Assembly: GCA_020630575.1 (NCBI GenBank)
Contig: JAHDBD010000004.1
Location: forward strand, 62,001 to 126,000
Reading direction: 5' to 3'
DNA length: 64,000 nt
DNA from: Bernardetia sp.
Lineage (GTDB): Bacteria > Bacteroidota > Bacteroidia > Cytophagales > Bernardetiaceae
The notes beneath the pieces are model-generated. The model ran no database searches and was not told the origin of the DNA. It was given only the letters and a program-made list of their open reading frames with translations. A program made the translations under genes and the position numbers. Numbering within the stretch: position 1 is the first letter of the stretch; every line of letters begins with the position of its first letter. This document shows positions 37,093-46,962 of this stretch, piece after piece.

Positions 37093-37137
37093 AATTATAA
37101 AACACAAACAAAAGCCTTCAACTTATAGACTTATATT

Positions 37138-37168
37138 CGCAGTTGTTGGTGTCTCCACCAACGACAGA
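37138..37168. repeat. GTTGGTG-family hairpin repeat, copy 4
   Basis: GTTGTTGGTG-TCTC-CACCAACGAC. Together with copy 3 it occupies the gap between the 190-aa gene and the TonB receptor gene. Confidence 0.75.
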
Positions 37169-37193
37169 CTAAGTAAGTCGTTTATCCAAAAAT

Positions 37194-37766
37194 TTAAGAA
37201 AATGAAACGTGCCTAGGAGGTGGGCTATGAATATCTAAATGAAGTGAATGATAAAGGTTGAAATAATAGCCCAAGATGGTATTTTCTTCTTTTAAAGAAA
37301 TGGCTATCCAATCAGCATTTAAAATAGTAAATTGAGTATCTGACACATATTTAGCTAGTGTTTTATATAGCGTTTTGGCAGATGTGGGAGTTTTTTTTCC
37401 GTTTTTAGAAGATAAATGTAGTGCTAATTCTTCCTCTAATCGTTTTTCTAAATCTTTAAAAAGGATAGTTTCTTGCCTGTCATTTACACAATGAAAAATT
37501 TGTGTAGAGTCGTTTACAAATTCTGTTCTTATAATATCATACATAGTTTCTCCATAACGGAATTCAGCTTTAGTTGTCCAATCAAACTGATTCTTAATGG
37601 AAGGTTTATAAATAATGTGTGCTAACTCTTCTTCTGGAACGCCTTTTTTGATGCGTCTCTTAATATCTTTTTTGATATAGTATTCCCTTACTTGGAAAGA
37701 AACATAAACACCCAAAATATGGAAAGAAAACAGAGAAAGTAGCAAAAGGGTAATTATTTTTTTCAC
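37194..37766 (-). CDS. Membrane-anchored protein upstream of the haem cluster
   Basis: A 190-residue protein of unknown function. It has one N-terminal hydrophobic segment (about 3-25), which could be a signal peptide or anchor, then a mostly extracytoplasmic domain with an EFRYGETMYDI stretch and a single Cys. The C-terminus is HLDIHSPPPRHVSFS, with three His that could bind metal or haem. It points the same way as the TonB receptor and hmuTUV and sits 288 bases upstream of them, so it may be the first gene of the uptake locus. Confidence 0.75.
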   Translation of the reverse strand: MKKIITLLLLSLFSFHILGVYVSFQVREYYIKKDIKRRIKKGVPEEELAHIIYKPSIKNQFDWTTKAEFRYGETMYDIIRTEFVNDSTQIFHCVNDRQETILFKDLEKRLEEELALHLSSKNGKKTPTSAKTLYKTLAKYVSDTQFTILNADWIAISLKEENTILGYYFNLYHSLHLDIHSPPPRHVSFS

Positions 37767-37855
37767 TACAGATATAACAGGTAGAATTTTGAATTACAAG
37801 CAAATTTAGACAAAATTTGAGAATTACAACTAAAATTTTAATAAAATCAAAAATA

Positions 37856-38905
37856 TTATTTGTATTTCTCTGCAATCCACCTTATTGTATCCTCTAAACT
37901 TCTAAAATCTGTATCTAACTTGTCTTTTATTTTTTGACTAGAATAAGTAGTAGTTCGGCTTGCCGATTCTAAAGAATCCTTTGTAATAATAGGTGATTTT
38001 CCACTAATAAAACTCCATACTTTAATTAATCTCCAGCCATATTTATTTATCCAATTTGGAATGGGTTTATAAGGAGGCTTTTTGTTTAATGCGATAGCAA
38101 TTTTTGGCATTAGTTCCGAATAGGGAACTGTTCCACCATTCAAAATATAACGCTCATTATACAACTCTGAATTTTCTAAAAGTGAAACTGTCATTTTTAC
38201 AACATCACGCACATCTACAAAATTACTAAAGCCACTTCCATAGTATGGTTTCTCACTTTTTATATAATCAATTAAAACAGTACTACTTCTACCATTTTCA
38301 TCGTAGCCCAAAACAAAAGAGGGATTAACAACCACTACATCAAGTCCTTCTGCTTGTCCTCTCCAAACTTCTAGTTCTGCTAAATTTTTTGTAAAAGAAT
38401 ATGCACTAAAACCTGTATATTCGGGTGTCCAACGTGCTTTTTCATCTATGAAGGTAAGTTCATTTATTTTATCATTAGCATTTATTTTTATGTTTTTATT
38501 TTGCTGTGATGCCAACGGCTGACCAAGCGCAGCAATTGAACTTATCTGACAGAATACCTTTACATTATTGGCTAGAGCTGCATTTACTATATTTTCTGTT
38601 CCCTCTACATTGGTTTGGTGCATTTCTTTTTTGTCTTTTGGGTCAAAGGAAACAATAGCTGCACCATGAATTATTCTTTCAATTCCTTTTGTGATTTTAT
38701 CCAAAAAGACAACATCCAACAAGTCACCTTCTACCCATTCCAAAACTGAAGAGGGATACTCTTTCAGTTTTGTAGGAATTTGACTGTTTTGTCGTTTTAA
38801 AGCGATTATTTTGATGGTTTGCTGATTTTGATTACTTGTAGTTATCAATTCCTCTACCAAATAACTTCCCAAAAAACCTGTTGCACCTGTGATAAAATAA
38901 TTCAT
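37856..38905 (-). CDS. NAD-dependent epimerase/dehydratase family protein
   Basis: An extended short-chain dehydrogenase of 349 residues. Cofactor loop TGATGFLGSYL (8-18), HGAAIVSFDP, NVEGTENIV, then YSFTKNLAE with the catalytic Tyr and Lys, and a downstream VNPSFVLGYDENG. This pattern matches the dihydroflavonol-4-reductase-like group common in Bacteroidota. Substrate unknown. It is divergent from the glycosyltransferase gene. Confidence 0.88.
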   Translation of the reverse strand: MNYFITGATGFLGSYLVEELITTSNQNQQTIKIIALKRQNSQIPTKLKEYPSSVLEWVEGDLLDVVFLDKITKGIERIIHGAAIVSFDPKDKKEMHQTNVEGTENIVNAALANNVKVFCQISSIAALGQPLASQQNKNIKINANDKINELTFIDEKARWTPEYTGFSAYSFTKNLAELEVWRGQAEGLDVVVVNPSFVLGYDENGRSSTVLIDYIKSEKPYYGSGFSNFVDVRDVVKMTVSLLENSELYNERYILNGGTVPYSELMPKIAIALNKKPPYKPIPNWINKYGWRLIKVWSFISGKSPIITKDSLESASRTTTYSSQKIKDKLDTDFRSLEDTIRWIAEKYK

Positions 38906-39087
38906 CTTTATATAGTGGTTAGTGATAAATTATTAGTGATTAATGAATTTCAAATTTAGAAAAAATGATTTGATTTTTAATCAATTAATAATTTACAAAA
39001 ATACGAAAATTAAAAACACCATTTTTAGAAAAGGAATTTTTGAATTGTACGCTTTTTTAGTAGTTTCGAAAAAACAAAACTCTACTT

Positions 39088-40206
39088 ATGAAATACGTAC
39101 TTTTTTATACTGTAAATGGCTTGGGATTAGGACATCTTACTCGCTGTTTGGCTATTGCTCGTCAGCTCAAAAAACAAGATTCTTCGCTTGTACCACTATT
39201 TTTTACAGCTTCGGAAGGTTCGCATTTGTTGTATCAAGAGGGTTTTGCCTACTACAAAGTACCTAGTAAAACAATTGCTAGAGACTCTAAACTTTTAAAA
39301 CGAGATTTAGCTATTTCTTATTCTGAAATTCTAACTTCGATTGTAAATACCTATCGTCCTGTGGCTTTGGTAGTAGATACTTTTCCTTTGGGTTCGATGA
39401 ACGATTTGCTTTCTGTTTTGGGACTTCCTCTAAAATGGAAAAAATTCTTTATTCATAGAGAACAAATGAATATGGACAAAAATAAAATCGAAACACAGAG
39501 TTTTTATGATTATATAATTGCACCACATAGTCAAGGAATTACAAAAATTCCTGTTCCAGCCAATAAGAAAGATAGTTTGTTTTGGAGTAATGAAATTTTG
39601 ATACGAGAAAAATCAGAACTACAATTAAGAGAAGACATTAGAAAAAACTTAGGAGTGGCAGAAGATGAAAATTTACTTTTAGTTAATCTAGGAGGAGGAG
39701 GAGACACCACTACAACAGAAAACTACAAACAAATTTTTGATTTGATTTTAAATTCTTCTTCTTTACTACGACAAAAAAAAATACGATTATTTGTTCCCAA
39801 ACCTCCTTTAAATTCTACAAATGAGCTGAAAGAAATTTTCTCAAAACTTCCTGCTTCTACTATTTCATTTTCTCATTTTCCACTTATGGAATTAATGCCT
39901 GCTTTAGATTTTGCCATTTCTGCAACAGGATATAATACATTCAATGAACTTCTTTCTTGTAGAATTCCAACTATTTTTATTCCAAAAGCAAGGGGATATG
40001 ACGACCAATATGGAAGAGCAAAAAGAGCTTTTGATGCAAATGCAGCCTTATTTTTGGAAGAAAACCAAATTCAAACTCATTTAATGAAAGAATTACAACT
40101 TTTATTCGATAAGAAAAAAGAGATGTCTCAAAGTATGTCTATATTTCTTCAGGCTGATGGGGCAGACCGAGCAGCTCAATTTTTATGCAAAAATATAAAT
40201 GCATAA
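39088..40206 (+). CDS. GT-B fold glycosyltransferase
   Basis: A 372-residue enzyme related to the MurG/UDP-glycosyltransferase fold, transferring a sugar from a nucleotide donor. The N-terminal domain opens with GLGLGHLTRCLAIARQL. The linker strand LVNLGGGGD marks the start of the donor-binding domain, which contains SATGYNTFNELLSCRIPTIFIP, the usual nucleotide-sugar motif. No signal peptide; cytoplasmic. The acceptor is not evident from neighbours. Confidence 0.85.
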   Translation: MKYVLFYTVNGLGLGHLTRCLAIARQLKKQDSSLVPLFFTASEGSHLLYQEGFAYYKVPSKTIARDSKLLKRDLAISYSEILTSIVNTYRPVALVVDTFPLGSMNDLLSVLGLPLKWKKFFIHREQMNMDKNKIETQSFYDYIIAPHSQGITKIPVPANKKDSLFWSNEILIREKSELQLREDIRKNLGVAEDENLLLVNLGGGGDTTTTENYKQIFDLILNSSSLLRQKKIRLFVPKPPLNSTNELKEIFSKLPASTISFSHFPLMELMPALDFAISATGYNTFNELLSCRIPTIFIPKARGYDDQYGRAKRAFDANAALFLEENQIQTHLMKELQLLFDKKKEMSQSMSIFLQADGADRAAQFLCKNINA

Positions 40207-40322
40207 TGAAAATATAAGTGATTGGTTTTTAGTGTTTTATTCGATAAAAAACTATTATTATCAAATAAAATATAGTATATTGACGTTCACTTACCCTATA
40301 AAAAGAATACTCAATTTTTAAT

Positions 40323-41489
40323 ATGGATAAAAAAATTATTTTATGTGTTGATGATGAACCTATTATTCTAAATAGTTTAAAGCAAGAGCTATCTCAACAC
40401 TTTGCTGATTCTATGATTATAGAAGTAGCTGAAAGTGGAGAAGAAGGACTAGAAATTATTGATTTCTTTAAAGAAAAAGGAAAAGAAATTGTCGTTATTA
40501 TTTCAGATTATATTATGCCTCAAATGCGAGGAGATGAGTTTTTGATAGAAACACATCGGGTGTTACCCAATTGTATGAAAATCCTTTTGACAGGACAAGC
40601 AAGTCTTGAAGGGGTTACAAATGCAGTTAATCGTACTAATTTATACAGATATATTTCAAAGCCTTGGAGTACCAAAGACTTAATGATGACAGTTGAGAGT
40701 GCCATTGAAAATTATGAAAAAGACAAAACATTAAAATCTCAAAACAGACAAATACAGTCTAGTATTCGGTATGCTGAGCGCATACAATCGGCTGTTTTGC
40801 CCTCTTCTAGTTATCTTAAAGAATTACTTCCTAATCACTTTGTATTTTATAAACCAAAAGATGTAGTAAGTGGTGATTTTTACTGGTGTAGAGATGACGA
40901 TAACAAAATAGTTATTGCTGTTGCTGATTGTACAGGACATGGAGTGCCAGGAGCTTTTATGTCTTTGATTGGACATCAACTTCTCAATCGGGCTGTTATA
41001 GATAAAAAAATATATTCACCTGAAAAGATTTTAGAAAACGTAAATAGAGCAATAAGAGCAGTTTGGAATGGAGAACGTGCAAGTATTCATGAAGGGATGG
41101 AAATCGCTATTTGTGTAGTTGACAAAGAAAAAAACAAAATATCATTTGCAGGTGCAAAAAGACCTATTTGTATTATTCAAAATGATGAATTGTACTATAT
41201 AAAAGGAGATAGAATGGGAATAGACGGAAAAGAAAATGCTATTTATACCAAACATGAATTCGAAATATACCCCAACACTCAAATCTATCTTTATTCAGAT
41301 GGTTATCAAGATCAGTTTGGAGGAAAAGAAAATAGACGTTTTATGAGTAAAAAACTTAGAGAAGTATTCCAAAGAATAGAAAGTAAAACATCTCAAGAGC
41401 AATTAGAAGAACTTTCTAGTGAATTTGAAAGTTGGAAAAGAAACTATGATCAAATAGATGATGTGCTTGTATTAGGCATAAAATTATAA
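40323..41489 (+). CDS. Response regulator with SpoIIE/PP2C phosphatase output
   Basis: A cytoplasmic 388-residue protein. A receiver domain (about 4-125) has Asp10/Asp11, the phospho-acceptor Asp62 (ISDYIMPQ), Thr90 and Lys113 (SKPW). A short helix (125-150, RYAERIQSAVLPS) links to a PP2C SpoIIE domain with VSGDFYWCRD, VADCTGHGVPGAF, SDGYQDQFGG and QIDDVLVLG. Phosphorylation by an unlinked histidine kinase would control phosphatase activity. The catalytic half is closely similar to that of the membrane protein at 132-2336. Its client could be a SiaC-like protein (48938) (inference). Confidence 0.93.
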   Translation: MDKKIILCVDDEPIILNSLKQELSQHFADSMIIEVAESGEEGLEIIDFFKEKGKEIVVIISDYIMPQMRGDEFLIETHRVLPNCMKILLTGQASLEGVTNAVNRTNLYRYISKPWSTKDLMMTVESAIENYEKDKTLKSQNRQIQSSIRYAERIQSAVLPSSSYLKELLPNHFVFYKPKDVVSGDFYWCRDDDNKIVIAVADCTGHGVPGAFMSLIGHQLLNRAVIDKKIYSPEKILENVNRAIRAVWNGERASIHEGMEIAICVVDKEKNKISFAGAKRPICIIQNDELYYIKGDRMGIDGKENAIYTKHEFEIYPNTQIYLYSDGYQDQFGGKENRRFMSKKLREVFQRIESKTSQEQLEELSSEFESWKRNYDQIDDVLVLGIKL

Positions 41490-41844
41490 TACCAATCAAG
41501 ATTTTATTTCAATAAGTTTCTACCAAAAAGAAAAATATCTAATTGAGGCTTTCAATAAACAAAATTAAAAATAAAATAACAATTGTTTAGCTTATAAGTG
41601 TTTTTAGAGATTAAAGATTCAACAATAAGATGTTATGTTTATTTTTTGAATAATTCTTAATTACTAAATAAGATAGTTTTTTTTGATGAAAAATAAAATT
41701 ATTTGAAAAGTACACGATTTTTGTACAGCTATCTATATCATAACTATAATCAACTACTGTCATTATAATTAATGAAAAGTTATCTTTTTATTTTCAAATA
41801 AAAAAGTAATTATTTTCTTTAGTTTTTTTTTACTAAAAAATATT
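41490..41844. other. 355-base intergenic region
   Basis: No gene, repeat or clear promoter is recognised. The stretch is AT-rich with several ATTA/TAAT runs. Confidence 0.4.
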
Positions 41845-42450
41845 ATGATTATGAAGAATATAATATTCTTCGGTGATAGTTTGACAGAGGGATATGGTTT
41901 GCAATTAAGTCAAGCTCCTCCTGCTCTTATTCAACAGAAAATAGATAAATACGGCTTACTTTACAATACCATTAATGCTGGTGTGAGTGGTGATACTACA
42001 CATAGTGCTATCATGCGTTTGCCTAGTGTACTTCAACAGCAAGAAGTAGACATTTTTGTACTTGCTTTAGGTATAAATGACCTTTTTAGAGGAATTACTC
42101 CTGAAAAAATGGAACAAAACCTTATGCAAATTATCGAACGTACAAAAGCACAATATCCGAATGTGATGGTTGTGATAGCGAAAGTCAAATTACCTATTGA
42201 ATTACTTGTTGGTTTTGGAATGATGGGACAAATTGCTGCACAATATGCTGTTCAATATCAAAAAGTATATGAAAGGTTAGCTAAAAAATACAATTCTCCT
42301 CTTATTCCTTCTTTATTAGAAGGTGTTATGGGAGAAGTAAATCTAAACCTTTCAGATCGTTTGCATCCTAATGCACAAGGTTATGAGATTGTAGCAGATA
42401 CAATATGGCAAACTATTTATCCTCTTTTACGTCAGACTTACGCTAATTAA
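41845..42450 (+). CDS. SGNH/GDSL family arylesterase
   Basis: A 201-residue lipase/esterase of the TesA-like group. The catalytic Ser lies in IIFFGDSLTEGYGL near residue 12, then the Gly and Asn blocks (NAGVSGDTT, ALGINDLFRG) and the DRLHPNAQGY block with Asp and His. No signal peptide is visible, so it may be cytoplasmic here, whereas E. coli TesA is periplasmic. A strong terminator follows (42518-42580). Confidence 0.92.
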   Translation: MIMKNIIFFGDSLTEGYGLQLSQAPPALIQQKIDKYGLLYNTINAGVSGDTTHSAIMRLPSVLQQQEVDIFVLALGINDLFRGITPEKMEQNLMQIIERTKAQYPNVMVVIAKVKLPIELLVGFGMMGQIAAQYAVQYQKVYERLAKKYNSPLIPSLLEGVMGEVNLNLSDRLHPNAQGYEIVADTIWQTIYPLLRQTYAN

Positions 42451-42517
42451 AAATCACTCTTGTTTTACTTTCTGCTTATATACTACTTTAAATTTTTTAT
42501 TCATTTACCCCTAAAAT

Positions 42518-42580
42518 AATAGTAGAGTAATAAATAATGGTATTAATTTTTAATTCTATTATTACTCTACTATTTTTTTT
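42518..42580 (+). terminator. Terminator of the esterase gene
   Basis: AATAGTAGAGTAATAA (42518-42533) pairs perfectly with 42559-42574 and is followed by a T tract. Confidence 0.85.
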
Positions 42581-42605
42581 CCATTGGAGGTGTCTTACCG
42601 ACGAA
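42581..42605. repeat. Degenerate GTTGGTG-family hairpin
   Basis: ATTGGAGGTGTCTTACCGACGA resembles the family but with two stem mismatches. Confidence 0.3.
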
Positions 42606-42618
42606 AAGATAAAACAAA

Positions 42619-42656
42619 AAATACCCTTTACTTTTCAAAGAAAATAAAGAGTATTT
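42619..42656 (-). terminator. Terminator of the HdrB-like gene
   Basis: AAATACCCTTTA (42619-42630) pairs with TAAAGAGTATTT (42645-42656) with one mismatch; a T-rich run follows on the minus strand. Confidence 0.65.
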
Positions 42657-42681
42657 AGTTTTTATCAAAAAAAGACAAATA

Positions 42682-43476
42682 TTATAAATCTTGCGCTCCT
42701 ACAATAAATTCAGAAAGGTCTAATACTTTAATTTCTTTTTCTTTATTGAAATGCTTGATTCCATCTCCCATCATTGTCATACAGAAAGGGCATCCTACAG
42801 CTACATAATCTGGACGAACTGCAACAGCTTCTTCTGCACGTTCGATATTAACTTCTTTTTTGCCTTTTTCAGCATCTTTGAACATTTGTGCGCCACCTGC
42901 ACCACAACAAAGCCCTTTAGATTTACAGCGTTTCATTTCTACCAACTCGGCATCTAATTTTTCCAAAACTTTACGAGGAGCTTCATAAATATCATTTGCT
43001 CTTCCCAAATAGCAAGAATCATGATAGGTAATTCGTTTTCCTTTAAATTCTCCTCCTCCAAATTTCACTTTTCCTTCATTAATTAGTTTTTGAAGATATT
43101 GAGAGTGGTGAATAACATCATAGTTTCCACCCAATTCTGGATATTCATTTTTTAATGTATTGAAACAATGAGGACAAGCCGTAACAATATTTTTGATATT
43201 GTAATTATTCAATACCTCAATATTCATAGCTGCCTGCATCTGAAAAGTAAATTCATCACCAGCACGACGAGCAGGATCACCAGTACAACTTTCTTCTGTT
43301 CCCAAAACAGCAAAGTTGATATTTGCTTTATTCAAAATACGAATCATTGCACGAGTAACAGCTTTATAACGGTCGTCGTACGAACCTGCACAGCCTACCC
43401 AAAATAATATTTCTGGAGATTTTCCTTCAGCAGAAAGTTCTGCCATTGTAGGAATTCTTAATGTTTCTTCGCTCAT
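42682..43476 (-). CDS. HdrB-like CCG-domain Fe-S protein
   Basis: A cytoplasmic 264-residue protein with two cysteine-rich CCG domains, as in heterodisulfide reductase subunit B, GlpC and LutA. The first has CPHCFNTLKNEYPELGG, followed by YHDSCYLGRAN; the second has GLCCGAGGAQMF, with a further CPFCMTMM near the end. These Cys would hold an unusual Fe-S cluster or pair. With the gene upstream it forms a putative membrane-linked electron-transfer complex; the redox partner is unknown. Confidence 0.88.
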   Translation of the reverse strand: MSEETLRIPTMAELSAEGKSPEILFWVGCAGSYDDRYKAVTRAMIRILNKANINFAVLGTEESCTGDPARRAGDEFTFQMQAAMNIEVLNNYNIKNIVTACPHCFNTLKNEYPELGGNYDVIHHSQYLQKLINEGKVKFGGGEFKGKRITYHDSCYLGRANDIYEAPRKVLEKLDAELVEMKRCKSKGLCCGAGGAQMFKDAEKGKKEVNIERAEEAVAVRPDYVAVGCPFCMTMMGDGIKHFNKEKEIKVLDLSEFIVGAQDL

Positions 43477-43492
43477 ATTTTTATATTTTTTA

Positions 43493-43523
43493 GACCCTAA
43501 GGGTTTTTAAAACCCTTAGGGTC
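43493..43523. terminator. Perfect hairpin between the two Fe-S genes
   Basis: GACCCTAAGGGTTTT (43493-43507), one T, AAAACCCTTAGGGTC (43509-43523). It shares the CCCTAAGG core with the hairpin at 34488, so these may be members of one repeat family. Confidence 0.65.
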
Positions 43524-43614
43524 TTTGATTGAATCTTTATTTTAGAAACTATTGTAAAAGTCAGACTACTGACTATTAGCAAAGTTTTAATTCTAACAAA
43601 ATTGTATTAACTGT

Positions 43615-45006
43615 TTACTGATTTTTCATTTCATCAGCCCATTTAAAACGCTCTGTTGGTGCAAATGCCCAAGGCGCACCGTTGTTTCCTACATTAGTTA
43701 GCATTGCTTTCCATGCATCAGGAACGTCAGCTTCTTCCATCGCTACATAACGACGCATTTCCAAAATTGGCTCTAATGGATTGATATTTACTGGACATGC
43801 TTCTACACACGCATTACACGAAGTACACGCCATTAATTCTTCTTTTGTTACATAATCGCCATACAACATTTTATCATCTGGCTTGTAGTATTCGCCCATT
43901 TCGTCCATACGTTGTCCAATTTCATCTGCACGCTGACGGACATTCATGACAATCTTACGAGGAGATAGTTTTTTACCTGTCATGTTTGCAGGACAAACAT
44001 CTGTACAGCGTCCACATTGCGTACAGGTGTAAGCATCTAAGATATTTCTCCATGTCAAATCTGTTACATCTTTTGCACCAAAAGAAGGAATTTCGTCTTC
44101 CATACTTGCGTCTGCTGCTGGTTCTTCCATTCCCATTGTAATTTTGACTTCTTTAGTGATAGAAGGCATGTTATTCATTTCGCCTTTAGGCTGCAAACGA
44201 GTAAAATATACATTTGGGAAAGCAAGGAAAATATGAAGGTGTTTTGAATAGGTTACATAAATGGCAAAACCCATAATTCCTACAATATGAAACCACCAAG
44301 CAGCACGTTCTAACAAGACAAGTTGAGTAGTTGTAAGTCCATCATAAAGAGGAATAAGTGCTTGGCTTACTAAAAAACGCACAGGAGTATTTTCAAAGAC
44401 ACTATAGTGTGCAGCATCTATATTATTTACCAAATCTGTTGCTCTCATTTGCAAAATAGAATCTGTTGCATTCATTGTAAATAAGAAAAACATTAATACA
44501 ATCTCAAAAATTAAGATAAGATTTGCATCAAGATGCGCCCAGCCTTTCATTTCTGGTTTATCAAAACGTTCTACTTTAACTATATTTCTTCGAATCAAGA
44601 AAATAATACAAGTAGTCAAGACACCAAGAGCTAGTAATTCAAAAAATCCAATTAAGATTTGATAAATAGTTGCACCAAATAAAGGAGCAAAAATACGGTG
44701 ATGTCCTGTAATTCCATCAATTACAATTTCTAGAATTTCAATATTAATCAAAAGGAAACCTGCATAAATCACAAAGTGCATTAAGCCTACAAGCGGACGT
44801 GCAAACATTTTTTTCTGTCCAAAGGCAATTAAAATCATTAATCGTAGGCGTTCAGCAGGATTGTGTTCTCCTTTCCAAGATTTTCCTAATTCGATGTTGC
44901 GTCGAATATATTTGTAGCGACTGAAAATTACGCCTGCCGTAACTAAAAGTGCAGTTACAAAGAGCATAATTTGAAATAGAGACGTAAAAATTTCTAATTG
45001 TTTCAT
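43615..45006 (-). CDS. Membrane-bound 4Fe-4S oxidoreductase, HdrC-like
   Basis: A 463-residue inner-membrane protein. The N-terminal 275 residues have about six helices resembling a NarI/HdrE-type cytochrome b region. Two ferredoxin motifs follow: CTQCGRCTDVCP beginning at Cys328 and CTSCNACVEACP beginning at Cys394. It is followed by the CCG-domain partner on the same strand, so both probably form one quinone-linked reductase. The electron donor is unknown; beta-oxidation or lactate-type substrates are possible from relatives. Confidence 0.88.
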   Translation of the reverse strand: MKQLEIFTSLFQIMLFVTALLVTAGVIFSRYKYIRRNIELGKSWKGEHNPAERLRLMILIAFGQKKMFARPLVGLMHFVIYAGFLLINIEILEIVIDGITGHHRIFAPLFGATIYQILIGFFELLALGVLTTCIIFLIRRNIVKVERFDKPEMKGWAHLDANLILIFEIVLMFFLFTMNATDSILQMRATDLVNNIDAAHYSVFENTPVRFLVSQALIPLYDGLTTTQLVLLERAAWWFHIVGIMGFAIYVTYSKHLHIFLAFPNVYFTRLQPKGEMNNMPSITKEVKITMGMEEPAADASMEDEIPSFGAKDVTDLTWRNILDAYTCTQCGRCTDVCPANMTGKKLSPRKIVMNVRQRADEIGQRMDEMGEYYKPDDKMLYGDYVTKEELMACTSCNACVEACPVNINPLEPILEMRRYVAMEEADVPDAWKAMLTNVGNNGAPWAFAPTERFKWADEMKNQ

Positions 45007-45408
45007 AAAAAATGGCTATATAAAAATGAATATCTAATTAAATATATGGTTATTGTCTTAATTTTTTTGTTCTAATTTCCTATTCTAATTTTTGTTGCAA
45101 TTATTGAGTATGCAACTTCAAAATAAACCTGAAAGTTTTGATAAGAAATTAAATATAGATAATTGTAAAGACAATAAATAGAGAGAATTAACAAATTTAG
45201 TCGGTTTGCATAACAAATTTGCAAATAAAGAACTGATTTTGATAATTTAGAGATAGAATTAACTCGTTTTTATATTAATTTAGAATGATTCTATTTTTTA
45301 TTTTTTTTGTGAAAATTACTTCTAAATCAAAAAAAGTCTACTTGATTAAATTATCAAATAGACTTTTATAGTATAGACTAACAAATTTTAATTTATAAAC
45401 TTTATTGT
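45007..45408. other. 402-base intergenic region
   Basis: No gene is seen. It contains the terminator of the LytTR gene (45332-45367) and the leader of the Fe-S gene. Confidence 0.4.
45332..45367 (-). terminator. Terminator of the LytTR regulator gene
   Basis: AAAAGTCTACTTGAT (45332-45346) pairs with ATCAAATAGACTTTT (45353-45367) with one mismatch. Confidence 0.75.
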
Positions 45409-46095
45409 TTATAATAAATTCAGTTTTTTCATAAAACGATTTTTGTAAGATGCTCCAATCGGAATTGTTTTGCTAGGCATTACTACACTGGCATCTTCAA
45501 TGCTCATTATTTTAGTGAAATTGACAATATAAGAACGATGTACACGTATAAAATCAGACTCAGGCAATTTTTTCTCTAATCCTTTCATTGTCGAATGAAT
45601 AATATATTTACGTGTCTCTGTATTAATAATCACATAATCAGACAGTGCTTCAATAAAAAACACATCACTCAAACGCAAACGAACAATTTTATTATCAGCT
45701 TTGATAAATACTTCATCTTGATTCTCAACAGTTACATTTGAGGCTTTTAGATTGGCTTCTGCTTTTCCTACTGCCTTCAAAAAACGAGCATAATTTACAG
45801 GTTTTACCAAATAATCAGTTACATTATATTCAAATGCTTCAACAGCATAACTTGCACGAGAGGTAACCAAAATAATTTGAGGCATATCATCAAGTGTTTT
45901 CATTAGGTCAAGGCCTGTCATTTCAGGCATCTCAACATCTAAAAAAACAATATCAACTTCTTTTGTTTTGATGATTGTAAAAGCGTCAGCAGCATTATCT
46001 GTTTCTTCAAGTACAGTCAAACTCTCTGTTTTGTTAGCAAAATGCTTTATTACATTGCGAGAAAACTCGTCATCATCTACAATTAAACAATTCAT
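45409..46095 (-). CDS. LytTR-family response regulator
   Basis: A two-component transcription regulator of 228 residues. The receiver domain (1-115) has Asp7-Asp9, phospho-acceptor Asp53 (FLDVEMPEMTG), Thr78-Ser79 and Lys98. The LytTR DNA-binding domain (about 128-228) reads VFFIEALSDYVIINT and DFIRVHRSYIVNF. The cognate sensor kinase is not adjacent. Confidence 0.95.
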   Translation of the reverse strand: MNCLIVDDDEFSRNVIKHFANKTESLTVLEETDNAADAFTIIKTKEVDIVFLDVEMPEMTGLDLMKTLDDMPQIILVTSRASYAVEAFEYNVTDYLVKPVNYARFLKAVGKAEANLKASNVTVENQDEVFIKADNKIVRLRLSDVFFIEALSDYVIINTETRKYIIHSTMKGLEKKLPESDFIRVHRSYIVNFTKIMSIEDASVVMPSKTIPIGASYKNRFMKKLNLL

Positions 46096-46317
46096 ATATA
46101 TAGGGTCTGGTAGTTTTTACTTAGGTTAGGAGTAGGTTTGGAACAGTTATGAATTACGACTTTTTGAAAGCAGTGAAGCTAATGAGAAATTATAAGCTTT
46201 AAAAGTGAATAATATAGCTCATCAAAAGTGTTTTTTTAATAAATTGAAAGATACGAAAAATCAGTTACGAATTAAAAAATATACTTACTTTTACTGCTAA
46301 ATAAAAATGCGTGATTT

Positions 46318-46962
46318 TTAACTTTTAATTGCTGATTCTCCGATGTGTTTTTCAAAAAGTAATTTCATGTATTTTCCAACAATATCAAATTCAAGATTGA
46401 TTGTATCACCTACTTTTAATTTATGGAAGTTAGTGTGCTTATAGGTATAAGGAATAATAGCAACACTAAAACTACCTTTTTTAGTTTCTCCATTTATTTT
46501 TGAGCCACTCTCTGAATCTACAACGGTAAGGCTAACTCCATTTGTACAAATAGATCCTTTCTGAACAGTAAAGTTTCCTTTATCTTCATATTCAAAATAA
46601 AAACGCCAACTTCCATTCTCATCAATTATTTTTGTACAAACAGCTGTTTGATCGACATGTCCCTGTACAATATGTCCATCAAAACGACCATTAGCAGGCA
46701 TACAACGTTCTAAGTTTAGTTTTGAACCTACTGTCCAACTTCCTAAATCTGTTTTTTGAAGAGTTTCTTCAATAGCTGTTACAAAATGTCTATTTTTGTT
46801 CTTTTCAACTTTTGTCACCGTTAAACACACGCCATTATGAGCAACACTTTGGTCAATCTTGAGTTCATTAGAAATAGATGATTCTATTTCAAACATCTGG
46901 TTTGTACCTTCTTTTTTTATAGAAATAAGTGTTCCTATTTCTTCAATAATTCCTGTAAACAT
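46318..46962 (-). CDS. ribE: Riboflavin synthase, alpha subunit
   Basis: Makes riboflavin from two 6,7-dimethyl-8-ribityllumazine molecules. The 214 residues form two lumazine-binding repeats: MFTGIIEEIGTL with VAHNGVCLTV in the first, and GHIVQGHVDQTAV with GSICTNGVSLTV in the second. It stands alone; no FMN riboswitch is recognised upstream. Confidence 0.95.
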   Translation of the reverse strand: MFTGIIEEIGTLISIKKEGTNQMFEIESSISNELKIDQSVAHNGVCLTVTKVEKNKNRHFVTAIEETLQKTDLGSWTVGSKLNLERCMPANGRFDGHIVQGHVDQTAVCTKIIDENGSWRFYFEYEDKGNFTVQKGSICTNGVSLTVVDSESGSKINGETKKGSFSVAIIPYTYKHTNFHKLKVGDTINLEFDIVGKYMKLLFEKHIGESAIKS

